From DAOTUB01 sp034437455 (lineage in GTDB: Bacteria > Chloroflexota > Anaerolineae > B4-G1): a stretch of DNA of 9,081 nucleotides. The position numbers and the translations under genes were made by a program. Of this stretch, positions 1-6,111 are shown piece by piece. The stretch is from contig DAOTUB010000141.1 in assembly GCA_034437455.1 (NCBI GenBank), forward strand, positions 1 through 9,081, given 5' to 3'. Positions within the stretch are counted from its first letter, which is position 1; every line of letters starts with the position of its first letter. The notes below the pieces were generated by a model. It saw only the letters and a program-made list of their open reading frames with translations. It did not search any database and was not told the DNA's origin.

Positions 1-71
1 GTCTCTTGTTCTCCCAAGGACAATCTGTCTATAGCTTCTAACACTTCTCCGAAAGCTAATACACTCTCCAT
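1..71 (-). CDS. Partial small protein, N-terminal 23 residues (runs off window edge)
   Basis: An open frame starts with ATG at 71-69 and is still open at the window edge, giving 23 codons beginning MESVLAFGEVLEAIDRLSL. It has an AAGGAG-type ribosome binding site about 10 bases upstream of the ATG and a good sigma-70-like promoter further upstream at 132-160, so a real gene start is likely. The peptide is predicted to be helical. The pattern VLEAIDRLSLGEQE resembles the N-terminus of short antitoxin-like or hypothetical proteins (VLEAVDxLSxEEQ style) that I recall from Chloroflexota and cyanobacteria, often beside toxin genes. That resemblance is from memory and rests on very few residues. The body of the protein lies outside the window, so no function is assigned. 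It follows gcvPB in the same direction with no clear terminator between, so read-through from gcvPB is possible. Confidence 0.55.
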   Translation of the reverse strand, partial: MESVLAFGEVLEAIDRLSLGEQE

Positions 72-131
72 GGTCTCCCAGCTCCTTTGTGGCTCAACCT
101 CCACTTGACGAGAACTCTCTCCGACAAGATT

Positions 132-160
132 ATGATAGCACAAGGACCACCCACCGTCAA
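132..160 (-). promoter_or_regulatory. Sigma-70-type promoter for the partial gene at the left edge
   Basis: Read on the minus strand, a -35 box TTGACG (155-160) and a -10 box TATCAT (132-137) are separated by exactly 17 bases; each matches consensus at five of six positions. Transcription would begin near 125, giving a leader of about 55 bases before the ATG at 71. The promoter lies just downstream of the gcvPB stop, which suggests the next gene is an independent unit. Confidence 0.55.
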
Positions 161-176
161 GACATAGCCGCTAATT

Positions 177-1781
177 CTACTCTCTGGCTATCTTCTTCTG
201 GTACGCCCGCCACGTCATTGCCCACTGCGATGGATCGTCCAGGGGAGCGTGGTCGACGGTGTGAATCGTGCTCTTGTGCGGAGCGGTCTTGACCAGTTCG
301 GGATCCGTGCGCGCCTCCTCGGCCACGTGCGCCATCACCGTCACGTACTCGTCCAGATCTTCCTTGGAGGGCGTCTCGGTCGGCTCGAGCGTGACCGGCT
401 CCGGGACGACGAACGGGTGGTGGCTGGTCCAGTAGTGGACGCCAAAGTCCGCCGCGCGGACGCCGAGTTCCTCCGTATGGACGCCCGTCTCCTCCGCCAG
501 TTCCTCCCAGCTATAGCGCACTTGCTCGATGCGACGCTTCCCTTTGGCATACGGCGCGCTGCAGCCGGGAATCTGCGCCATCTTGTGGAGCAAATAGTTG
601 TTGTTGAGCACCGAGACGTCGGCGACCTCGCGCAAGCCCTCCGCGCCCAGGCTCATCACCCAGGCATACGCCCGCAGCACGACCGGGACGTAGCCATAGA
701 ATGGCCGCAGCTTGCCCACGCTATCGGGCCGGTCATAGTCCAGGTAGTACTTTTCGCCGTCAAACTCGACCAGGGGAACCGGCAGGAAACGCGCCAGCTC
801 CTCGGCCACGCCGCTGGCGCCGCTCCCCGGCCCGCCGCAACCGTGCGGCGAGGAGAAAGTCTTGTGCAGGTTAAAGTGACACAGATCGAAACCGGCTTCC
901 CTGGCCCGGGTGATCCCCAGGATGCCGTTGGCGTTCGCCTGGTCGTAGGAGCAAAGCCCGCCCGCCTCGTGGACGACCCGCACGAACTCGGCGATCCGGG
1001 GGTTAAAGATGCCCGTGTCCTCTGGATTGGTGATCAACAGCGCCGCCGTCCGCTCCGAGACGGCCGCCTTGAGCGCGTCCAGGTCGGGGTAGCCGTCCTC
1101 GTCGGGGTAGAGGGTGATGACCTTGAACCCGGCGGTCTGGGCGCACGCCGCGTTGGACGGGTGCGAAAAGATGGTGGTGATGACCTCGTCTCGCCCGGAC
1201 GTTTTTTGTCCGCCTCCGCCCTCTCCACGAGATTCGTGATAGGCGCGGATGATCGAGGCGTTGGCGTAAATCGCCGCCGACCCCGCGCCGGGCTGCAAGG
1301 TGAACCGGTCCAGCCCCGAGATCTCTTTCAGGATTTGCTCGAACCGGTACATGATCTCCAGGACGCCCTGCACCGTCTCCTCGTCCTGCAACGGGTGAAG
1401 ATCTGCCATCTTCGGCGTTCCGGCCAGTTGCTCGTTGATCTTGGGGCTGTACTTCATCGTGCAGGTTCCCTGTCCGATCTCGACGTTCAGGTCCGCCCCC
1501 AGGTTCTCTTGCGACAGCCGCATATAATGCCGTAGCACCTGCGGCTGAGAGAGTTCGGGCAGCTTGGGCGGCTCTTTTCTGCGCATCGTTTCGGGCAGCG
1601 TCGCCAGCACATCGCCGACCTCGTCCCGTATTCCCTGCTCCACCTCAGGCACGAGGATGCCCCGCTGCCCCTCGCAACTCAGCTCAAAGATGACCGGCTC
1701 GTCCCACCGGGCCTGGTGAAAGCGCCTCAGATTGAGCTTCCCGTCTGTAAATCGATGTTTCGATATGTCTTGCTGAGCCAT
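177..1781 (-). CDS. gcvPB: Glycine dehydrogenase (decarboxylating) subunit 2, divergent GcvPB-type PLP enzyme
   Basis: This is the PLP-binding subunit of the two-subunit glycine cleavage P-protein, which decarboxylates glycine and passes the aminomethyl group to lipoylated H-protein in the cytoplasm. The PLP lysine is K307 in NLHKTFSSPHGCGGPG. Other family landmarks are the TNPEDTG stretch (251-257), YDQANAN (279-285, usually DGAN) and EPTET.SKE.LD near 466-477. At 534 residues it is longer than the roughly 470-490 usual for GcvPB, partly through a glycine-rich insert at 186-196. The usual DSAHGTNPAS motif is replaced by FSHPSNAACAQ (205-215), and the usual HPPT near the C-terminus reads HYWTS (449-453). 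The ATG at 1781 follows the gcvPA TAA directly, with an AAGGAGGT ribosome site inside the end of gcvPA, so the two are translationally coupled. The fold and family are clear, but substrate identity with classical GcvPB is less certain because of the altered motifs. Confidence 0.9.
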   Translation of the reverse strand: MAQQDISKHRFTDGKLNLRRFHQARWDEPVIFELSCEGQRGILVPEVEQGIRDEVGDVLATLPETMRRKEPPKLPELSQPQVLRHYMRLSQENLGADLNVEIGQGTCTMKYSPKINEQLAGTPKMADLHPLQDEETVQGVLEIMYRFEQILKEISGLDRFTLQPGAGSAAIYANASIIRAYHESRGEGGGGQKTSGRDEVITTIFSHPSNAACAQTAGFKVITLYPDEDGYPDLDALKAAVSERTAALLITNPEDTGIFNPRIAEFVRVVHEAGGLCSYDQANANGILGITRAREAGFDLCHFNLHKTFSSPHGCGGPGSGASGVAEELARFLPVPLVEFDGEKYYLDYDRPDSVGKLRPFYGYVPVVLRAYAWVMSLGAEGLREVADVSVLNNNYLLHKMAQIPGCSAPYAKGKRRIEQVRYSWEELAEETGVHTEELGVRAADFGVHYWTSHHPFVVPEPVTLEPTETPSKEDLDEYVTVMAHVAEEARTDPELVKTAPHKSTIHTVDHAPLDDPSQWAMTWRAYQKKIARE

Positions 1782-3191
1782 TTAGACCACCTCCTTGAGC
1801 GCGCTCACCAGCCGGTCAATGTCGTCCTTCGTGTGCACCTCGGTCACGCAATAGAGGGCGCTGGCCCCCAGGGCGGGGAACTCGCGCGTCAGGTCCTTGC
1901 CGCCAAAGATTCCCTGCGCCAGCAGCGCCTCGTTGATCTCGGCGACGGTCTTGCCCGCGCCGTCGAAATTGACGACAAACTCTTTGAAATGCGGCGCCTG
2001 GAAAACCGGCGCCTTGACGCCCACGATCTTGTCCAGCTCCAACATCGCGTAACGCGCTTTCGCCATGATGGTTTCGCCGATCTCGCGCATGCCCTGCGGT
2101 CCCATCAGCGCCAGGTAGACGCCCGCCGTGATGCCCCACAACGCCGCCGCCGTCCCGACCCACTCCTTCCCCTCCTCCCGCTCGGCAAAGGAGGTGCGCT
2201 CGTAGGCCACGTCGCCAAAGCCATACTCGCCCGGCGCGCGCGTCGGGGCGATGCCGAACAACCGGGAGGGGTATTCCATCACGTACTCTTCCTTGTCGTG
2301 AGTGGCAATGTAGCCCGCCTGGCCGCCGCCGAACTGCATGTGCATCCCCAACGGCTGGATGTCGCCGCAGACAATGTCAGCGCCGCAGCCGGCGGCGCCA
2401 TAATCGGCTGGCGGTGTGAGGACGCCCAGCGAGATCGGGTCGGCCCCGACGACGCAGACCGCGCCGTGGTCGTGGGCGATCCCGGCGATCTCGTCCCCGT
2501 GGGTCTCGACGAAACCGAGGTAGGACGGATTCTCGAAATAGACAGCGGCCGTCTGGTCAGAAATTGCAGCCTTGAGCTTGTCGAGGTCCATCTGCCCCGT
2601 CGCGGGGTCGTAGCGGATTTGCCTGATCGCAAACCCAGGCTTGCCATAGTCCCGGATTTTCGACAGCAGATCGGCGCTGATGGTTCCGGCGATCAGCAGC
2701 TCGCGCCGGCCCGTCAAGCGGCGCGCCATGCGGAGCGACGTGGCGGTGGCCTGGAAACCGTCATACGTCGGCACGTTGACCACGTCCATATTCAACAGCT
2801 CGCCCATCATGCTGGTGTATTCAAAGAGCGCCTGGAACCGCCCGTGGTCGTCGTAAGGCTCGCCCGCGTAAGCGGTCAGGAATTCGCCGCGCCCGTTGAT
2901 CTCGTCGCACACGGCCGGGACGTGGTGCTGCCAGCATCCAGCCCCCAGGAAGCTCAGATACTCTCCAGCGGTCTTGTTCTTGGCCAGGATGCCCTCCACG
3001 TGTCGCTTGAGCGCGTACTCGGACAAGAAGGGTTCGGGCAAATTCAACTTTCCCTTGAACCGAAGGTTCTCCGGCACGTCCTCGAAGAAATCCTCCGTGC
3101 TCTCCGCTCCAACCTCCTGGAGCATCTGCTGCTTTACTGCGGGTACAGAATTGGGGATGTAGGGGTAAACAATGGCTCGTTCTTGCGTCAT
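1782..3191 (-). CDS. gcvPA: Glycine dehydrogenase (decarboxylating) subunit 1, divergent GcvPA-type
   Basis: This is the partner subunit of the P-protein. GcvPA has the same fold as GcvPB but no PLP lysine, and in the family it completes the active site at the subunit interface. Family landmarks include YIPNSVPAVKQQML at the N-terminus, SFLGAG (80-85), FLTAY (104-108), ALFEY (121-125), MDVVNVPTYDG (135-145), the DPISLGVLTPP stretch (251-261), GDIQPLG (276-282) and GVYLALMGPQGMRE (357-370). Its 469 residues are slightly longer than the 440-450 usual. Two hallmarks are missing: TPYQPE.SQG after FLTAY is replaced by AGEPYDDHG (109-117), and the SNI.TN region before the last conserved block reads GKEWVG (341-346). 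A short AAGCG-type insert sits at 266-270. A GGAGG ribosome site lies seven bases before the ATG. It heads an operon with gcvPB; no gcvT or gcvH is adjacent within the window. Confidence 0.9.
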   Translation of the reverse strand: MTQERAIVYPYIPNSVPAVKQQMLQEVGAESTEDFFEDVPENLRFKGKLNLPEPFLSEYALKRHVEGILAKNKTAGEYLSFLGAGCWQHHVPAVCDEINGRGEFLTAYAGEPYDDHGRFQALFEYTSMMGELLNMDVVNVPTYDGFQATATSLRMARRLTGRRELLIAGTISADLLSKIRDYGKPGFAIRQIRYDPATGQMDLDKLKAAISDQTAAVYFENPSYLGFVETHGDEIAGIAHDHGAVCVVGADPISLGVLTPPADYGAAGCGADIVCGDIQPLGMHMQFGGGQAGYIATHDKEEYVMEYPSRLFGIAPTRAPGEYGFGDVAYERTSFAEREEGKEWVGTAAALWGITAGVYLALMGPQGMREIGETIMAKARYAMLELDKIVGVKAPVFQAPHFKEFVVNFDGAGKTVAEINEALLAQGIFGGKDLTREFPALGASALYCVTEVHTKDDIDRLVSALKEVV

Positions 3192-3250
3192 ATTTCTTCC
3201 TCCATTCGGTTTTCAATAGCTCGATTCGCGGGGGTGTTCTGCGGGTTGCA

Positions 3251-3259
3251 ATTGTACCA
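3251..3259 (-). promoter_or_regulatory. Probable extended -10 promoter for gcvPA-gcvPB
   Basis: On the minus strand the sequence TGGTACAAT gives a -10 box TACAAT (3251-3256) preceded by the TG of an extended -10 element. No convincing -35 box is found 16-18 bases upstream, which is tolerated by extended -10 promoters. A start near 3244 would leave a leader of about 53 bases. I see no glycine riboswitch aptamer in this leader or elsewhere in the gap. Confidence 0.4.
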
Positions 3260-3296
3260 CAAATCAAAAGGCGGGCGAATCAGCGTCACAAGCACG

Positions 3297-3329
3297 AAAC
3301 CTGAAGGGTCTGTGAGACCCTTCAGGTTT
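3297..3329. terminator. Perfect 15-bp-stem hairpin between vapC and gcvPA (terminator or dispersed palindromic repeat)
   Basis: The arms AAACCTGAAGGGTCT (3297-3311) and AGACCCTTCAGGTTT (3315-3329) are exact reverse complements around a GTG loop. On the plus strand the stem ends in a run of five T (3327-3331), as in an intrinsic terminator, yet no plus-strand gene precedes it. Read on the minus strand, the direction of vapC and gcvPA, only TTT follows the stem, with a five-A run before it. It may act in both directions, ending vapBC transcription before the gcvPA promoter. Hairpins with this CCTGAAGGGTCT-type arm also look like dispersed intergenic palindromes, so a repeat identity is possible. 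Confidence 0.6.
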
Positions 3330-3373
3330 TTGTCATGAGGTATCAAATGCGCTAAAAGCACCCGGCACTCTTA

Positions 3374-3763
3374 TCAATAGGGACGATTCACGGCCAGGTT
3401 GGGGATCATCTTGAAATGACGCTCGTTATCGCTGGCAAGTTCAAGACCTTGTATAACGGCAGTGGCAGCGATAAAGGCGTCTGGTATGGCCAGGCCGTGA
3501 CTCTTGCTGTAGGCCAGCATGAGCGTATAGGCTTGAACAGATTCAGCCGGAGAGATATGAATGAGGTTGAAATCGGCGATCAGTTTCTCTGCTTTTTCAA
3601 CCTCGACCTTGTCTCGACAGCCCGCGAGCAATTCCATCGCCGAAATCACCGAGATAAAGAGCGGGGTTCCGGACGCAAAAGCGGTATCTACAAAGTCGGC
3701 AGCGTCCGTGTCACCCCGCGAGAGGTCGATCAGCACGGTCGTGTCCAGCAATTTCCCGCTCAT
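3374..3763 (-). CDS. vapC: VapC-type PIN-domain ribonuclease toxin
   Basis: A 129-residue single PIN domain, the normal size for VapC toxins, which are Mg-dependent endoribonucleases that cut RNA (often tRNA or rRNA) when the antitoxin is lost. The acidic active-site set is visible: D7 in KLLDTTVLID, E44 in SAMELLAG, D95 in IPDAFIAATA and D112 in ASDNERHF. The ATG at 3763 is preferred because it overlaps the antitoxin stop as ATGA, the usual coupling in these modules; an in-frame ATG at 3775 would add four residues. It is the second gene of the module and is followed by a strong hairpin at 3297-3329. No residue of the catalytic set is missing, so it is probably active. The family call is strong; the RNA target cannot be told from sequence. 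Confidence 0.9.
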   Translation of the reverse strand: MSGKLLDTTVLIDLSRGDTDAADFVDTAFASGTPLFISVISAMELLAGCRDKVEVEKAEKLIADFNLIHISPAESVQAYTLMLAYSKSHGLAIPDAFIAATAVIQGLELASDNERHFKMIPNLAVNRPY

Positions 3764-4002
3764 TGGCGTGTCCAATGCTGAGTACGCAAGTCATTCAGCC
3801 ACTCTCGTGATGAGAGCTTGTGCATATCTTTGCGGTCGGCCCACATACCAAAGTATTCAGTCTTTCGTATGGAACGTTCCGGTTGGATCGAAGGGACGTT
3901 CAAAGCTGACACTTGCCTACGCAAAATGGTCATTTCAGTGATGAGCCGATCAAGCTCTTGAGTGATATACTGGATTTGGGAAAGGGCCTCAACAGTGCTC
4001 AT
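3760..4002 (-). CDS. vapB: VapB-type antitoxin
   Basis: An 80-residue protein directly upstream of and overlapping vapC, expected to bind and block the toxin and to repress its own promoter. The N-terminal part (about residues 8-35, containing YITQELDRLITEMTILRRQV) is a predicted amphipathic helix or coiled coil. The C-terminal part contains FGMWADRKDM and SSREWLNDLR..HW, which resembles the toxin-wrapping tail of many VapB partners of PIN toxins. No ribbon-helix-helix or AbrB motif is obvious, so the DNA-binding class is undetermined. The ATG at 4002 is chosen because it has a GGGAGAAG ribosome site about seven bases upstream. An upstream in-frame codon at 4065 lies inside the promoter -10 region and cannot be the start. 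The identity rests on context and the tail motif. Confidence 0.78.
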   Translation of the reverse strand: MSTVEALSQIQYITQELDRLITEMTILRRQVSALNVPSIQPERSIRKTEYFGMWADRKDMHKLSSREWLNDLRTQHWTRQ

Positions 4003-4059
4003 ACAACTTCTCCCTGAAGCATAATTAGATGCTGCATCGAACGGATACCAACTGCCTGG

Positions 4060-4083
4060 TGACAATATTATACCGTGTTGTCA
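4060..4083. promoter_or_regulatory. Candidate VapB/VapBC operator over the -10 box
   Basis: Perfect 6-bp inverted arms TGACAA (4060-4065) and TTGTCA (4078-4083) are separated by 12 bases and centred on the -10 box of the vapBC promoter. Toxin-antitoxin modules are typically repressed by their own complex at such sites. The position fits; binding itself is inferred. Confidence 0.45.
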
Positions 4084-4095
4084 GGTGAGGTGCAA
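4067..4095 (-). promoter_or_regulatory. Promoter of the vapBC module
   Basis: On the minus strand a perfect -10 box TATAAT (4067-4072) lies 17 bases downstream of a weak -35 box TTGCAC (4090-4095). Transcription would start near 4060, giving a leader of about 58 bases before vapB. The promoter lies just beyond the exporter permease stop at 4117, where I see no terminator, so some read-through from the exporter operon into vapBC is possible. Confidence 0.6.
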
Positions 4096-4116
4096 GCTAA
4101 CGTGCGCCCGATTCGC

Positions 4117-5367
4117 TCACTCGTACCGCAGCGCGTCAATCGGATTCAAGAGCGACGCCCGCCGCGCCGGATAGATGCCAAAGAACAGCCCCACCGCCGC
4201 CGAAAAGGTCGTCGCCAGCACCACCGCCTGCGGCGTGACGACGGAGCGGAAATCGTCGATCAGCGCGGTGATGATCTGCGCCCCCGTCGCGCCCAGCGCG
4301 ATGCCCAGGACGCCCCCGATCAGCGAGAGCATCACCGCCTCGACGAGGAACTGCCACAAGATGTCCCGCCGTCGCGCTCCCACCGCCTTGCGCAGGCCGA
4401 TCTCGCGCGTGCGCTCTGTCACCGAGACGAGCATGATATTCATGATCCCGATGCCGCCCACGAGCAGACTGATGCCCGCGATCGCGCCCAGGAAGGTCGT
4501 CAGCACGCCCGTGATCTGGCCAAAGACGTCGACAATGTCCGCCTGGCTGATGATGGAAAAGTCGTCCTCGTCGCTGAAAGCAATGTCGTGCCGCTCGCGC
4601 AGAATCGCAGAGGCTTGCTCCGTGGCCGCGTCGATGCTATCCTCGTCCACCGCCTCGATCACGATGTACGAGACCTTGTACTCGCCCGTGCTGCTGCGAG
4701 CCGGAAAGAGGCGCGTCTGGGACGTCGTCAGGGGAACGAGGACGGTGTTGTCCTCGTCGCCCATCTGCGAGCCGCCCTTTTCCTCCAGCACGCCGATGAC
4801 GCGGAAAGGTATCCCGTTGATCTTGACCGTCTGATCCAGCGGGTAGGGATTGTCGGGGAAAAGTTCATCGACGACAGTTCTCCCCAGGACGGCGACCCGC
4901 GCCCGGCTGTTCATATCCTCCTGGTCGATGAACGTCCCCACCTCGGCAGGCCAGTTGCGCACTGTGGCGTAAGCCGGGGTGACGCCCAATACCTGGGGGA
5001 ACGCATCCCGCTTGCCGGTCGCAACGACGGTCGAGCGGAACTGCGCTGGCGAGATCGCCGCCACCGCAGGCGCGCGAACGGGATCGCTCAGCGCCTCCAC
5101 GTCTCCGTTCGTCAGCTCGGCCCCGCTGACGCCCATCCCTGGCGGCCCCGAACCCATTTCTTCCGCCGAGCCAGGCATCACAAAGAGCAGATTGGAACCC
5201 ATCCCTTGAAACTGATCCCCGATGTAAACCGAGACCCCCTCGCCCGCCGACATCAGCGTGATGACTGCGCCGACGCCGATGATGATGCCCAGCATCGTGA
5301 GCGCCGCCCGCAGCTTGTTCGCCGCCAGAGCGCGAAAGGCGAGCCGCACACTCTCCAGCATTCTCAC
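4117..5367 (-). CDS. MacB/FtsX-family ABC transporter permease
   Basis: A 416-residue permease with the layout of the MacB/FtsX type VII ABC family: an N-terminal helix (about 22-41, TMLGIIIGVGAVITLMSAGEG), a large extracytoplasmic MacB core domain (about 43-285), and three C-terminal helices (about 291-315, 338-362 and 380-399). Conserved features include RxALTMLGIIIG at the start, GGIGIMNIMLVSVTERTREIGLRKAVGARRRDI after helix 2 (the ATPase coupling segment) and YPARRASLLNPIDALRYE at the end. Such permeases do not pass substrate through a membrane pore; they move periplasmic or extracellular substrates by a mechanical stroke. The start is probably GTG at 5367, overlapping the ATPase stop as GTGA and served by GGAGG; an ATG at 5361 is the alternative. 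It is the last gene of the exporter operon. The exported substrate (peptide, lipid, drug or lipoprotein) is unknown. Confidence 0.92.
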   Translation of the reverse strand: MRMLESVRLAFRALAANKLRAALTMLGIIIGVGAVITLMSAGEGVSVYIGDQFQGMGSNLLFVMPGSAEEMGSGPPGMGVSGAELTNGDVEALSDPVRAPAVAAISPAQFRSTVVATGKRDAFPQVLGVTPAYATVRNWPAEVGTFIDQEDMNSRARVAVLGRTVVDELFPDNPYPLDQTVKINGIPFRVIGVLEEKGGSQMGDEDNTVLVPLTTSQTRLFPARSSTGEYKVSYIVIEAVDEDSIDAATEQASAILRERHDIAFSDEDDFSIISQADIVDVFGQITGVLTTFLGAIAGISLLVGGIGIMNIMLVSVTERTREIGLRKAVGARRRDILWQFLVEAVMLSLIGGVLGIALGATGAQIITALIDDFRSVVTPQAVVLATTFSAAVGLFFGIYPARRASLLNPIDALRYE

Positions 5368-6092
5368 GTTTCCTCACCTCCCACCGTGGCCACCAGGGGG
5401 TTGGCCACCGTCTCATTGTGGGTGATCCGCCCATCGTACAGATGGATCACCCGCCCGGTGTGCCGCGCGATCTCTGGATCGTGCGTCACCAGCGCCACCG
5501 TGATGCCCTGCTTCCGGTTCAACTCCTGGAGCACCACCATCACCTCGGCCCCCGACTTGCTGTCCAGGTTCCCCGTCGGCTCGTCCGCCAGGATGATAGC
5601 CGGATCGTTCACCAACGCCCGCGCGATCGCCACGCGCTGCTGCTGCCCGCCAGAAAGCTCGTTCGGCGTGTGCCCCATCCGGTCCGCCAGCCCCACGATT
5701 TCCAACGCCCGCTGCGCCCGCTCCCGACGCTCGGTCCGCCCCACCCCGGCGTAGACCAGGGGCAGGATCACATTCTCCAGCGCCGTCGTGCGAGCCAGCA
5801 GGTTAAAGGTCTGGAACACAAAACCGATCCGGCGATTGCGGATTTCGGCCAATCGATCATCGTCGAGGTGGCTGATGTCTTCCCCCGCCAGCAGATACGT
5901 GCCAGCGGTGGGCTGGTCGAGACAGCCGATGACGTTCATCATCGTGGACTTGCCAGAGCCAGAAGGCCCCATAATCGCCAGCATCTCTCCCGCTGCCACC
6001 TCCAGCGAGACTCCGCGCAGGGCGTGCACTTCCATCTCGCCCATCTGATATACTTTGGTGATATTCTGCAATTCGATAACCGGTGCGCTCAT
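5364..6092 (-). CDS. MacB/LolD-type ABC transporter ATP-binding protein
   Basis: A 242-residue nucleotide-binding subunit that powers the permease encoded next. All motifs are intact: Walker A GPSGSGKST (42-50), Q-loop Q94 in FVFQTFNLL, signature LSGGQQQR (146-153), Walker B IILADEPTG with catalytic E171, D-loop NLDSKSG (175-181) and switch H204 in LVTHDPE. The KVYQMGEMEVHALRGVSLEV opening and the FQTFNLLARTTALENVILPLVYAG stretch are typical of the MacB/LolD/FtsE group. A GGGAG ribosome site precedes the ATG by about four bases. It lies 19 bp after the second adaptor and overlaps the permease by 4 bp, which fixes its role in this exporter. Confidence 0.95.
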   Translation of the reverse strand: MSAPVIELQNITKVYQMGEMEVHALRGVSLEVAAGEMLAIMGPSGSGKSTMMNVIGCLDQPTAGTYLLAGEDISHLDDDRLAEIRNRRIGFVFQTFNLLARTTALENVILPLVYAGVGRTERRERAQRALEIVGLADRMGHTPNELSGGQQQRVAIARALVNDPAIILADEPTGNLDSKSGAEVMVVLQELNRKQGITVALVTHDPEIARHTGRVIHLYDGRITHNETVANPLVATVGGEET

Positions 6093-6111
6093 CTATCTCC
6101 CTCGCCTACAC

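Noticed and set aside
164..191. Inverted repeat ATAGCC/GGCTAT at the gcvPB stop as a terminator
   Set aside because: Only 6 bp of stem with a 16-base loop, overlapping the coding end and with no T-run on the minus strand.
249..1535. A 428-codon plus-strand open frame opposite gcvPB
   Set aside because: Antisense shadow of a conserved gene, Arg-rich and without motifs.
3192..3296. Glycine riboswitch upstream of gcvPA
   Set aside because: The leader is about 53 bases and shows no aptamer-like helices; it is too short for even one glycine aptamer plus an expression platform.
1716..3338. A 540-codon plus-strand open frame opposite gcvPA
   Set aside because: It lies antisense to a clear gcvPA, has low-complexity Arg/Val/Asp-rich composition and no recognisable domain; long antisense frames are common in high-GC genes.
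3416..3781. Plus-strand frames opposite vapC
   Set aside because: No ribosome site or family resemblance; the minus strand has a complete PIN active site and an ATGA overlap with vapB.
4075..5754. A 559-codon plus-strand open frame opposite the permease and ATPase
   Set aside because: The product is extremely rich in Arg, Asp and His with no domain, and the minus strand encodes two well-conserved ABC proteins.
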